Shown: piece after piece, positions 34,113-44,505 of the stretch | How positions within the stretch are numbered: position 1 is the stretch's first letter | Layout of the letters: each line of letters starts with the position of its first letter | Assembly (NCBI GenBank): GCA_033439295.1 | Contig: JAVTLE010000016.1 | Coordinates: 124,001 to 188,000, forward strand | Reading direction: 5' to 3' | Length of the DNA: 64,000 bases | Source: Deuterostichococcus epilithicus | Lineage: Eukaryota; Chlorophyta; Trebouxiophyceae; Prasiolales; Stichococcaceae | Translations under genes and position numbers: made by a program | The notes under the pieces: model-generated | What the model was told of the DNA's origin: nothing | The model's input: the letters and a program-made list of their open reading frames with translations, nothing else | Database searches by the model: none

Positions 34113-35860
34113 CTACTTCCCGCGCTTGCCCTCCTTCTTGCGGACCACCTCGTCCGAATACCGCACACCCTGCGGCGGACAGTATGACACTCAGACCCAA
34201 TACTGGCATGCGCCAAAACACCGACCAGCAGCAGTCCGCCTTTCGGGCGCAAACACAGTGCAAACAGCCGCTGTCACCAGGACATACTGTCCCTGCAGGT
34301 CATGAGGCAACAGCCGGGACGACAGCGCCGCCAGGCAGGGGGGCGGCGGCTGGCGTCCAGCATGAGGGTTGCGGCAGAGTTTCATGCCCGCCTTTCGAGG
34401 CCCGTGAGTGACAATATGGTCTCTTAGCTCTTGGAGAGCTCACCTTGCCCTTGTATGGCTCCGGCTTGCGCTTTGAGCGGATCTTCGCGCAGAAGTCGCC
34501 CACTGCGACCTTGTCATGCCCCGTGACGATCAGTGTCGTGTTCTTCACCACCTGTGGGGTGAGGCGGCAGCACGTCAAGCTGCTGTACACCAGCGAAGTG
34601 CGGCTAGGCTGCTGCCGCTGTCCCGGGCGCAGCTACAGCCTGCCGCCGCAGGCGTGCGCTGGAGAGAGCCACGCTGAAGGCAGCCCCTGGGCGCCCCTCG
34701 CTTGGGGTTCACGCCACCGCGTCTCGACCATCACTGGCAAGGCGACTGCACGACTTCTTGTGGCAGCAAGGGGTTCATGGAAGCCACCTGAAGCCTGTTG
34801 TGTGGCTGGGCCTCGCTCAGCACCACAAACGCCTTCCGCACAGGATAGTCCCATCAACTTAAAGCATCCCACCTGGACCTGGACGCCCTCCGGGATCGCC
34901 ATGACGACCGGGTGGCTGTAGCCCAGGTTCATGGTGAGGTCCGCGCCGCTCATGGAGGCGCGGTACCCGACGCCAATGAGCTTCAGCTCCTTCGTGAAGC
35001 CCTCCGACACGCCCAACACCATGTTGTTGGTCAGGCTCCTGCGGTGCGGTGGCGGAGGCAGAGGTTGGTAGATTAAGTGATAGGACAGATATTGCCTTAG
35101 TGTGTGTGTGTGTGTGTGTTCCGGTCATGCAGGACCCTCACTGGTGTGCAGGAGTGCATCCGGGCGACCGTATCACCGTACCGAATGCTTTGCCGCAAGG
35201 CAGGCGGGTCCAGAAGCCCACCTGAATAGCCCGTGGAGCTGGTCTGCCTGTCGGGTGTCCTGCCGCTTGCTGATTTTGTATGTGCCATTTTCCAACTGCG
35301 AGTAAAGGCACACTTCCTTCCGGCTCCAGTTGGCAGAGGCATGGCGGCAGCCGCATGCAGGAGCATTGCTCTGCCTGGAGGCTTGAGCACGTGCAAACCC
35401 CCAACGTCAGAAGCCAGAAGGCTGTCGCTTCCTATGTGCATGGTTGCACCATGTCTGGGAGAGCAGATGTGGATTCCGCTCTCACCTGGTTAATCTCCAG
35501 GAGGGCTGGGAGCGTCTGCTGCATCTCGTGGCCCTTGCCCTGCACGTTTCAAGCTCTGTGTCAGCCTTCACAACGCAGAGCAGCAGGTTTGCGCTGGCTT
35601 GACAGGCGTCAGCTAGCGCAGGATGATACGGTGCAACAGGACAACTCGCAGCACCACACCTTGACGGTGATCGTCTGGCCCTGCACATCGAAGGTCACGC
35701 CGGAGGGCACGGTGATAGGCGCCTTGCCGATCCGACTCTCCTTGGCTGCCTGCGCCCTGTTGGTGATGACCTGTGCAGTGCGGCCGACAGCAACATGTTG
35801 TCGTGCCCGGATGGGCAACGGCCGCCCCGAGACCCCGGCGTGGAGCTGGGTGACCTGCAT
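34113..35860 (-). CDS. rpl6: 50S ribosomal protein L6, plastid
   Basis: Nucleus-encoded bacterial-type L6; binds 23S rRNA near the factor-binding site; plastid location inferred. Exons in transcript order: 35660-35860 (first in-frame ATG), 35486-35539, 35222-35295, 34873-35038, 34444-34551, 34113-34169 (stop), all phases agreeing, about 219 residues. Family blocks: [126 protein letters not shown] and a basic end. The residues before ESRIGK are Arg/Ala-rich and resemble a transit peptide. A different first exon joined at 35756 cannot be excluded. Divergent from the PRCC-like gene. Confidence 0.93.
35101..35119. repeat. (TG)n microsatellite in an L6 intron
   Basis: About nine and a half TG dinucleotides in the intron between exons 34873-35038 and 35222-35295. 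Confidence 0.9.
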
Positions 35861-36173
35861 GGCTGCTGCTGCACGGTCAAACGGCTGGTTAACGACTCTT
35901 GTTTGGCCGTGCAGTCGAGCCCTGGCCCATGCAAGCGTCAGCCAATTCTGGGCAAAAACCTGCAAATGGGGCAGAAGCAGGCCTGGGCGATGAATTCTGC
36001 TTCCAGAGCAGGTGCAGCGCCTCTGCGCCTCACAAGAAGCTTGAACTGCCTCGTGACTATCGTCAGAGCAGCTTCAGTGCCACTGCTGCTTCTGCTGGCG
36101 TCCTGTGCGGCGTGACGCGAAGTTCCATAGACGACACGATCGCTGTTTCGCCTTCCTGGTCCCGAGGAAGCGA

Positions 36174-38747
36174 ATGGATCTTCTGGCCGGCTATGGCTCA
36201 GACGTGAGCGACGGTGATGGAGGTGGCTCCTCCCAGCAGGTATCGCCCGCTTCGGCTCTTGCTGTCAGGGAAACAACATCGCAGGCGTCACTCAGCGGCA
36301 GCCTGGCGGGTCTGCCGCCGCCGCAGCAGCTGGGCGGGACCGGCCTCGGCCGCAGCGGCCTCTTCGCGTCGCTGCCTCCGCCATCCAGCAACGATGACGC
36401 CTTTGCAGCCGCTGGTTTCGGCCTCGCTCCCCAGACCGCCGCCAGCCCTGCGGCGACGGCGGCAGCGCCAAAGCCTGCCGCGCGCAAAGTCGTGCAATTG
36501 CGCACATTAAAGCCGCTGGTGCCGGACGCAGATGACGAGGTGCGGCAAGTCTCATGCACCTGAGCAGACGGGCTCTGCACCTGCCAGCTCCAAGCTGCAC
36601 CATGCAAGCTGCAAGCTGACTCGCAGCAGCGGCGATGCTCATTTGAGTTCCTGCGTCTGCCTCCTGTGCAGGATGAGCAGCCCAAGAAGAAAAAGCTGAA
36701 GGGCAGCACCAAGGGCCTCAGCTTCCTGGACAGCCTGCCGAAACCGGTGCATGACGCCGGTCCGCCGGCAGGAACCGCCCTGGGCGCCGGCAGCGCGGTG
36801 AGCTGGAGGTTCACCAACTGCAGACGCTGATGCAGGAGTCCAGTGGCGCCTCGTCGATCATAGGTGGCATGGCGCTCACAGCATCCCCGGGGCAGGATCA
36901 ACTCCCCCAGCGTGTTGCTGATGTACAGGAATGTTTGGGACATGCAGCGGAAGAGCCCAAGCCTGGGAAGCCACGTGCGGTCAGCAAGGACGTACGGCGA
37001 ATGCTGTGAGCGCCAGCTTCGAGAGGCATTGCCTGCTGGTGCACCGCAGAGCGCCCGGGCGCTGGGTGGCGGCCTCGACAGCGAGCCTGCGGCCCACCCG
37101 CTGCCTGCCGCCTTCTTTGATGATGGTGGTGGCAGTGGCGGCGCCTCCGGCGCCGTTGAGCCGGACGCCGCAGCTCAGTACACTTCAAATGACGCCTACC
37201 GCGTCAGTGCGGCAGAGGCAGCAGTAGCGGCGAGCTACGATGCCGAGGTCGGTCCCGCCCGGCCGCCGGCGGGCAGCTATGAAGGCTATGGCGGCTATGC
37301 AGATTACGTCGCTGCAGGGCATGGAGCGGCACCGGCGCCGGCGATGGCGGTGCCGAAGCAGCAGCAGCGGCAGCACCACTACGGTGGCAGCGCCGGGTGA
37401 GCACCTCGATGCATTCTGACGCTCTCTGCAGGGGCAGCTGCATGGTTCTATGGGTGCGGGGCATGCCTGCAGCTGTTCAACCCCACAACTGCACTGCAGC
37501 TTGGCGACTGGACGTCCAACCGCCGCGTCGTTGTTGCTCTGTTGTCGTCACCGGTCTGTAGCATGAAGTCTCGTTCTATGATGAACAGGACCCTCGACAC
37601 GCGACTTTGATTGATCAATTGACTGGGGAAATATGCCCACGCCGCCAGGTATGGCCCGGCGGCGCCGACGGCGCGACCAGACGGCGACACGATGCTGGCG
37701 GCGGCGATCGCGGCGGACTCGGGGCGCGGCGGCGGCGGCGTGGACCCCTTTGCCGGCACGGGCATCAAGTTCAAGGAGGTAGAAAGTCGCAAGTCGCCTC
37801 GGGCTCGGCGTCAGACCTGTGCTGCACCAGCTGTGGCTGGGGCGGCCTCATGCTCAGCAAGGGCACCGCCGAGCATTTGTGCTTGAGGGTGGCTCGCTGC
37901 ATGGTGACGACACATACACTGTGTAACGCTTGTCCTGCAGAGGCACGAGAGGAGGTTGACTGAGGCATCGACAGCCTCCCGGCTGTCTGGCAGCGTGAAG
38001 TTGGAGGCATTGACATACCTTTGGCTACATTGGCTGTTTCTCAGCATGGACCATGCTGCGCGCAGGTAAACCAAAAGAGCCTCACATATGTGGACCCGGC
38101 GCGGGCGGCGGCCAAGCAAGGGCTGCGTCAGGCACTCGGTGGGCACTCATCGATTTCGATGCAAGTAACCGCTGGTCTTCTGAGGGCTGCGCGCAGCATA
38201 GGCTGATCGTCGGGATTGCAGCTTCTCTGCATCTGTCAGTTCTTTTGCCTTATGAGGTCCCTGTCTGATGACAATGACATTGCATATTGTCAGACCACTG
38301 TCGCACGCTGCTCCTCCGGCTTTGTTGCAGGCAAGGAGCACGAGATGCAGCTTCGCCGGGAGGCGGATGCAGTTGAGCCCGAAAAGCTGGCCAAGCGCAA
38401 GCACCAGATCAGCTCCCTGTACCATGCCGCCAAGCTGAAGGTGTGTCAGTCATTTTAGGAAGGCAGCACAATATTAACGGGAGGCAGAGCTGTGCTGCGC
38501 ATGGACTGGCCACTTCATGTGGAAACGGTACATATGCAGGACCGCCTTGTCACGAGCTTCATGCAGACGATGTGACGATTGCAGCATCACAGGCAGCCAC
38601 TTGCTAAACCAGCAGCCTTTGCGGCCTGAAGACGTGGTTGAAGCATGCAACACTTGGGCACGTGTTGTGCAGGAGTTGGAGATGCTGAGCGACCATGGGG
38701 GCATGCTCAAGACAAAGCGCGAGACACAGGCCAAGTACGGCTGGTGA
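36174..38747 (+). CDS. PRCC-like protein (proline-rich mitotic checkpoint control factor family)
   Basis: PRCC homologs are nuclear proteins linked to pre-mRNA splicing and mitotic checkpoint control in animals, with plant orthologs of unclear role. Exons: 36174-36539, 36672-36797, 37050-37396, 37649-37778, 38066-38138, 38331-38440, 38673-38747, giving 408 residues. The start MDLLAGYGSDVSDGDG is the acidic N-terminus typical of the family, followed by Ala/Pro-rich disorder and a basic stretch EQPKKKKLKGSTKGLSFLD that could be a nuclear localisation signal. The diagnostic C-terminal block is KRKHQISSLYHAAKLK followed by ELEMLSDHGGMLKTKRETQ and the family ending QAKYGW. Divergent from plastid L6 with about 310 bp between start codons. 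Confidence 0.9.
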
Positions 38748-39248
38748 GGCAGTTGCGGCGGGCGGCGGGTTGTAGTAGAGGCGCATCATAAGCGCTTTTG
38801 GCAGCTTGTAGGGACCGTGCACGACCGCAGGGGCAAGCGTTGCGCTGTCAGTGGCAAGCTTTCAAACTGAATAGCTCGAGCCAGCAAACAACATCTCCGC
38901 TTCCCCACAGTGCGGCATCACCAGCGGTGCAGCAGACGTTTCAGAAGGAGTCGACTATCGCACGTGCACCTCCGGCAATTAATGTGCCCCCCATCCTGAC
39001 ACACGTCATCAAAGCTCCTGGGAACGAACTGGGTCAATGATGCAGGGAAGATGAGCCTGATGCACAGCCACTGCCAGTGTATGCACACCTAGCCTTTCGC
39101 AACCTATCGCTGCTTGCGCAGGTGTTCGAGACTGCTGCCCAAGCCATCCCATCAAAATTGCACTGAACATGCTCTAGTGATACGCGCAGCCTGGTCGTGC
39201 CTGCCCATTCTTCCCCCGGCCACCCGTCCAGTGCGGCTGCGCCACCCT
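38748..39248. other. Intergenic between convergent PRCC-like and repeat-protein genes
   Basis: About 500 bp holding two 3' UTRs. No further element seen. Confidence 0.5.
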
Positions 39249-40904
39249 TCAGGGCTTGAGCTCATCAAAGCTGACCTTGGCCAGAGACTCTGCCGTGAAC
39301 AGCACCGAGCCGTCGTCGTAGGTGTGGTCCGGCTCGTGGCTGCCCTTCTCCCGGCTCCCGCCGGACGGCGCGGCAGGCTGCTTGCCCTTTTCGCGACTCC
39401 CGCTGGACGGCGTGGCAGGCTGCTTGCCCTTTTCGCGGCTCCCGCCGGACGGCGCGGCAGGCTGCTTGCCCTTCTCCCGGCTACTGCCGGACGGCGCGGC
39501 AGGCTGCTTGCCCTTCTCCCGGCTCCCGCCAAGCGGTGCGGCAGGCTGCTTGCCCTTCTTCCGGCTCCCGCCAGACGGCGCGTCAGGCTGCTTGCCCTTC
39601 TCCCGGCTCCCGTCGGACGGCGCGGCGAGCTGAGCGTCGGCACCACTGTCAGCGTTGCCGCCCTGGGTGGCACCGCTGCTGCTTTTGCCGCTGCCGCCGG
39701 CTGACGCCTCGTCCGCTCCGCTCTGCGCCGTGGGAGGAGCGCGCCATCATACACATGTCTCACAGCGCGGCGCTTTGATAAAAGGCAACCAGGGGGTGTG
39801 TCCTCTCTCCCTCGAACCCCTGTGGGGCGCAAAGACGTGCGCGCAGGTGTGCTGCCAGTCTACCCATCGCCATACGACATGCACGACCAACACGCATGCG
39901 CACACTGGATGCAGGTTTCCCTGCGATGCGCCTGAAGACTGCGACCCTCTCCTTCCCTTGCCTTATTGTGGCCGAGCAGTCGGTCGATGGCGCCCTGCAC
40001 GTCGCTCTGCGACATGTGCGGCACCCGTTTCTTCAGCTCCTCCAGCGCCTTCACGCTGGCTTCCCTCTCCTCATCTGTCGCTGGCCGGAGCTCCGACTGC
40101 GGCGCTGGCTCGTCCTCCTCTGCCGACCTGTCATGTTGGCGCAAACAGCAGGTCTGAGGCTCTGAGGGCGGCAAACCACTGTTCGCCAGATCAATGGTTG
40201 GTGGTGCGTTCAGGCGCGGGCTGTTGCCGCTCTGCTGCATGCGCTTCGTTTGCTGCGCAGCCCACACATGCTGCACGTGTTCCTGCTCAGTTGTGATGAG
40301 GATCATTGGCTGCTCCGCTTCCGGCAGATGACGGCTGCTGCCGAACCACGACACCGACAAGCGCCTGGATGCTTCGGGCCTGCCGCTCATCACATCGTCA
40401 CAGCGCCGCCGCCGACAGCTGGCTGAACATGGGTGGTGAAGGGCTCACGCTGCAGCAGGAGCCTGCTCACTGTTGGCGGAGCTGCCGTCACCCTTCTTGC
40501 TGGCGGCGAACTGCAGCTGCCTGTCCAGTGCCGACTTGACCTGGTCCGGGGACAGATCTCCCACAGTGTCCTGATTCCTGCAGCAAGCATGTGCGTTTTG
40601 ATGTACAATACAGCATGGCGGGCGATACCCAGCGCCCCTGCAGCTGCATTTGCATCGCGGCGCACAAGCAGCCATGCGGTGCCCTGCTGCTCGACCCATT
40701 GCGGCCGTCGCGGCCAGACTCGGTGCAGTTCAGCACACAGGCTCACTTTGAGCGGTCAGCTTCGGCGTTGCGGATGATCAGCTGCGGCCGCCTGCCCGGG
40801 GTCCCGGCCCCGCACTGCGGCCGGAATGCGGCTTGGCTATTTGCGCGCCCGGCCTGGGGGCAGCAGCGGACGTGCATGCTGCCGAATGCTGCGCATGGCG
40901 CCAT
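39249..40904 (-). CDS. Unrecognised probable plastid protein with 14-residue basic repeats
   Basis: Family not recognised. Exons in transcript order: 40747-40904, 40449-40577, 39962-40127, 39249-39722 (stop); all phases agree, 308 residues. Exon 1 starts MAPCAAFGSMHVRCCPQAGR and is rich in Arg, Ala and Cys with few acids, consistent with a chloroplast transit peptide. The middle holds two related-looking helical segments, DLSPDQVKSALDRQLQFAA and SVKALEELKKRVPHM plus SQSDVQGAIDRLLGH. The last exon has seven near-perfect repeats of GKQPAAPSGGSREK, then a probably structured end DDGSVLFTAESLAKVSFDEL. The third intron uses a GC donor (AAG|GCAAGG at 39961). Location is inferred from the N-terminus only. 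Confidence 0.75.
39346..39630 (-). repeat. Seven tandem 42-bp coding repeats
   Basis: In-frame minisatellite in the last exon of the unrecognised plastid protein; each unit encodes a variant of GKQPAAPSGGSREK. Units differ by a few substitutions (Thr, Ser, Leu, Asp variants), so the array is not freshly expanded. Confidence 0.9.
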
Positions 40905-41639
40905 CTGCGACTGACATACAACAACATAAGCATTACACGTCCCGGCATGCGTAAAAGATGGGATGCGGCATTTCCGACCATCTGATGATGGTGCCAGCAC
41001 GTCGCATGATAAGTGCAGATTGCCACGCAGCGACCATATTTGCTGCACTGTACCACAGAGTGTCGCGCGGGTCGGAACATGCAGCAGGGTGAGATCGTCA
41101 CCAACGCAAAACCAGCGGTGACGCACTCTGAGCTGCTGCTTCGTGTGGGCAGGCTCCGACCGTGCTTCCTGTGTCGAGTTCTCTCGGTTGTGCACTGGAT
41201 TGACGACTGCTGCGCTCAGATCCAGTTCAAGTTCTCCAAGCCTGATCTGGAATGGGACTCTCGACACGCAGCTGATGAGCAACATTAGTCATGGCTCATG
41301 GGCAGCCGATCTCCCCTTGCTGGTCGCTGAAAAGCAGGATGCCGATATGCAGATCCCGCCGGAAGCCGCACATCGCAGACTGTATCCGCACGCAGCCGCT
41401 GCGAGCAGCAGCGCTTAATTACACGGATACTGCATTTCATCGCACGACCAGCTCGTGCTGTTCGAAGTTCAAATCGACTGTTGAAGCAGTCTCATTCGTT
41501 CATCAAAACAAGAATTGAACGTTGAAACACGTTGCAGGTGAGCGAGTCCGCAGGGGATCAGGGCTGATCATCTCATCGCCGCAAGACAGCATTCGATTTC
41601 GACTCTGCATGCAGGCTCTGAGGATCATTCACTTTTGTG
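40905..41639. other. Intergenic between the repeat protein (minus) and the GFA pseudogene (plus)
   Basis: About 730 bp. It should hold the promoter of the minus-strand gene and whatever remains of the 5' region of the GFA pseudogene. Nothing specific is recognised. Confidence 0.5.
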
Positions 41640-42461
41640 AGGTGCAGCAATGCAGCGGCTGCAGAAGCACGGGCCTTGAACTCATTGGCAAGCCCATCTT
41701 CTGCGGTGGGTGCGGCCGTGTCTGATCGTCATGGAGCATTCGAGCTCAAGATGTGCGTTCCATGGTGCTGTAACATGCGTGACTTACCATGGAAAAAAAC
41801 TTGAACCCTAGGAGATGTGTCCTCGCCTCAAGCTTGGCAAATTCAACATCACATCTGGGTTCCATGTGTCGCAGCAAAGTGCCACTGCACCGTGTGCCAA
41901 AAGCTCACGGGGTCGGACTTCGCGCACAACATGGCATAGCCGACCGGTCAGGCAGGTGCAGCGGCTGTGCTGTGCAGGCTTCAACACTGCGCAAATGCAC
42001 CTGCCAATCTGGCATGTGCCGTGACATGCAGTTTTCCCACCGACTGCAATCTTGCATGTTGAGTGGTGCCACAGGTGAAGATACGGACAGGGGAGCACTG
42101 GCTCATGAAATGGAAACCGTCGGAGGATGTGACGCGCTGTTGATCAGCCCAATAATAGCCCAAACGACAGCACCTTTGCCCTTCAGCATCTATTCTATGG
42201 CACACGCGTCAATTACGTGCACGATTATGTGCCAAAGTGGTGAGCATTGACATCCATCGTTCTACTTGTGAGAAATTTGTGCCTGTTGTCATGGAGCGAT
42301 GATCAAGTGCTCATGGTGGCAATTCTGCATCATAAGGGTACACTGCGATGGCGGGACGTGGGAGTAAAGCTCACAAAGTCTTGCAAGATGCCGACAGGTT
42401 CCGCGACGCTCTGCTGCACGCAGGGCTGGCTTCATGGAGAAATCGGAAAGGCTCGTAGGGA
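41640..42461 (+). pseudogene. Decayed tandem copy of the GFA/CENP-V zinc protein gene
   Basis: Aligns exon by exon with the intact gene to its right. Exon 1 remnant near 41650-41704 (CSGCRSTGLELIGKPIFC); exon 2 41875-41951, exactly 77 nt as in the intact copy, keeping CHCTVCQKLTGSDFAHNMA but with an in-frame TAG at 41937; exon 3 remnant from 42075 (VKIRTGEHW, MKWKPSEDVTRC) ending at a stop; a fused exon 4 remnant around 42168-42240 (LFYGTRVNYVHDYVPKW) with its donor; last exon remnant from 42424 (AGFMEKSERL). The stretch holding the second zinc pair CSTCGG is missing. A host gene duplicate that has lost function; expression as a short protein is unlikely. Confidence 0.8.
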
Positions 42462-42982
42462 GCCGCTGCGGCCAGAGCGCGAACGCGGCAGCACATCTTA
42501 CCAGTGGTGGAAAACCTAGACACAGGAGCTCACAAACATACGAAGGTTGATAAAGCAAAACTTTTCTCGAACCACAATCGTGGCCTGGCTGCGGTAACTG
42601 ATCATATGGTTCCTTGATTGAAAGCATCGCAGGTTCATGGGATCCTTCCAAGATGACTCATCGCATGATGTGGCAAAGCAGCCGCAAGGCAAAATTCTAT
42701 ATTCTATATCGTGCATCTCTTCTCCTCCACCTAACCAGAAGCCTCTTGACCTCCCTGCAGAACCGCTTCGAGTAACATCTGGAGGAGTATCGCTGCACCT
42801 ATAGCTCTAAACACATCCTTGATACATCAGAGCAACACTGCTCACATCTTGAGTCGGACTGTGCAGGTGTTCAGGTAGGCAGATCACGGCACCATGAAAG
42901 TGATGGTGCATAAACGGGATTCCTTCGCGCAAGCACCGACATCAGGCTCAAAGAAGTTTTGCCCTCTGCGGCATTTGCAGCT

Positions 42983-44064
42983 ATGGCGCAGCAGCTGTTG
43001 ACGTCCTGCCTTTGTAAGAGCACGGGGTTGGAGCTCAAGGGCAAGCCCAAGTTTCAAGGCGGGTTACCCCTCCGATCATGCTGCAATTGTGCACTGCCTG
43101 ATCTGCACCGCCGTGCATCCTCGATGCTGTGCGCACTTGCATGAGCGGTCATTCGATCGCAGGCTCATCCAAGGTGCTTGCGTGCTTTGGTACCTTGAGC
43201 ACACACTGGTCTCGCTTGCTGGTCTCTGATTTGAGCGTGCTCGTTTGCGTCGCAGTCCTGTGCCACTGCAAGATCTGCCAGAAGCTAACGGGGTCAGACT
43301 TTGCGCACAACATGGCTTATGCGCCTGACCAGGTACGCCCAAGCGATGTAGAAGCCATCGTAGCATCCTGGGTGATTGTGGACGACAGCTCCAACATCCG
43401 TGCTACTTCACAAGGAGGATGGCGTGCCATGCTTTTCGTTGCATGTTCATCAGACTGCCCTCGCCGCGCGCAGGTCACCGTGCGGAAGGGGGAGGGCAGC
43501 TTCATCAAGTGGAACACGTCGGAGAGCCTGACGCGATACAACTGCAGCACCTGCGGCGGCTACATGATGGGCGACAAGACGGGCGACGACCCTGTTGTGG
43601 TGCGCTGTGGATCCAGTGCGGCATGAACCTCCTGTGCGGCTTTCATCGTGGCTCCCGTCCACAGCTGCCTCCACCAGAACCCGGGTTTCTTCACAGCGGC
43701 ATCCTCTCAGCATTGGCAGGGTGCGAGGTGTTGAGACACAAATGACAACATGGGACTCGATTGCAAACTGCAGGCAGTGCCCGTCGGCACCGTTGACCGG
43801 TCAACGGGGCCGAATGACGGCAGCTTTGCCCCGCAGCACCACATCTTCTATGACACGCGTGTTGCAGACGTGCGTGATGACCTGCCGAAATGGTGCGCAC
43901 AAGGACGCATGGCGAGCAGTCAACATAGACAGCTTCCGGGCGGGCGAGGGTTTCAAGTAGTCATGGAGTGTTCAGAACCCGATTCCGTCGCCCCTTCCAC
44001 CCTGATTGTTGGCGCTGCCATGTGCAGGGCTGGCTTCATGAAGGCCTCCGAGAGGCTCGGCTGA
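42983..44064 (+). CDS. GFA/CENP-V-type zinc-binding protein
   Basis: Member of the glutathione-dependent formaldehyde-activating enzyme fold (CENP-V/GFA); most members have unknown substrates. Exons: 42983-43058, 43256-43332, 43474-43599, 43774-43892, 44028-44064, giving 144 residues, a full-length domain. Zinc ligands are visible in SCLCKSTG, CHCKICQKLTGSDF and YNCSTCGGYM. The end DDLPKWAGFMKASERLG matches the usual family tail. The short last exon is confirmed by its conservation in the pseudogene copy. The first intron has a GC donor (CAAG|GCGGGT at 43059), where the pseudogene has GT. Possible link to one-carbon metabolism with the FDH gene in this window is speculative. Confidence 0.88.
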
Positions 44065-44505
44065 AGGGGCTGGCAAACTTGATGCCTTTCAGATGTCTCA
44101 GCACAGGAGTCATGCAGCTGAATGGCTGAAAACCCGACAAGGTGGGAGTTGCGTCAATGCATCTGCAAGATGCTTCCTGTGACGGTAGTGGGTCCACTCA
44201 TTGCGCCTCTTCAGTCCAATGCGTGGCAGGATGGTCTCACCAGAAGCTCAGCCTTTGACGGTTGTAAGTAGCAGTCCCAAATCATTCACATGCAACCCAG
44301 AAAGCGGCACCACTAGCTCACGAGTTGCTGGCAATCTGCACATATGAGACTCTCGCACAGGCACAAGTATTCATGTACAGCGTTTACCTACGTAGGTCTG
44401 AAGCTCTAGAAAGGGAATGCAGCGCCCAAGCTTGGGAGCTCAAACACAGCTACAGTGCCATTCTATTGGACCACCCCAAAATTGAATTTCTTTGCAAGCA
44501 CGACA

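Noticed and set aside
39152-39832. Arg/Ser-rich 226-residue minus-strand frame over the 42-bp repeats
   Set aside because: The frame giving GKQPAAPSGGSREK joins by phase to upstream exons and ends at a sensible stop; this alternative frame does not.
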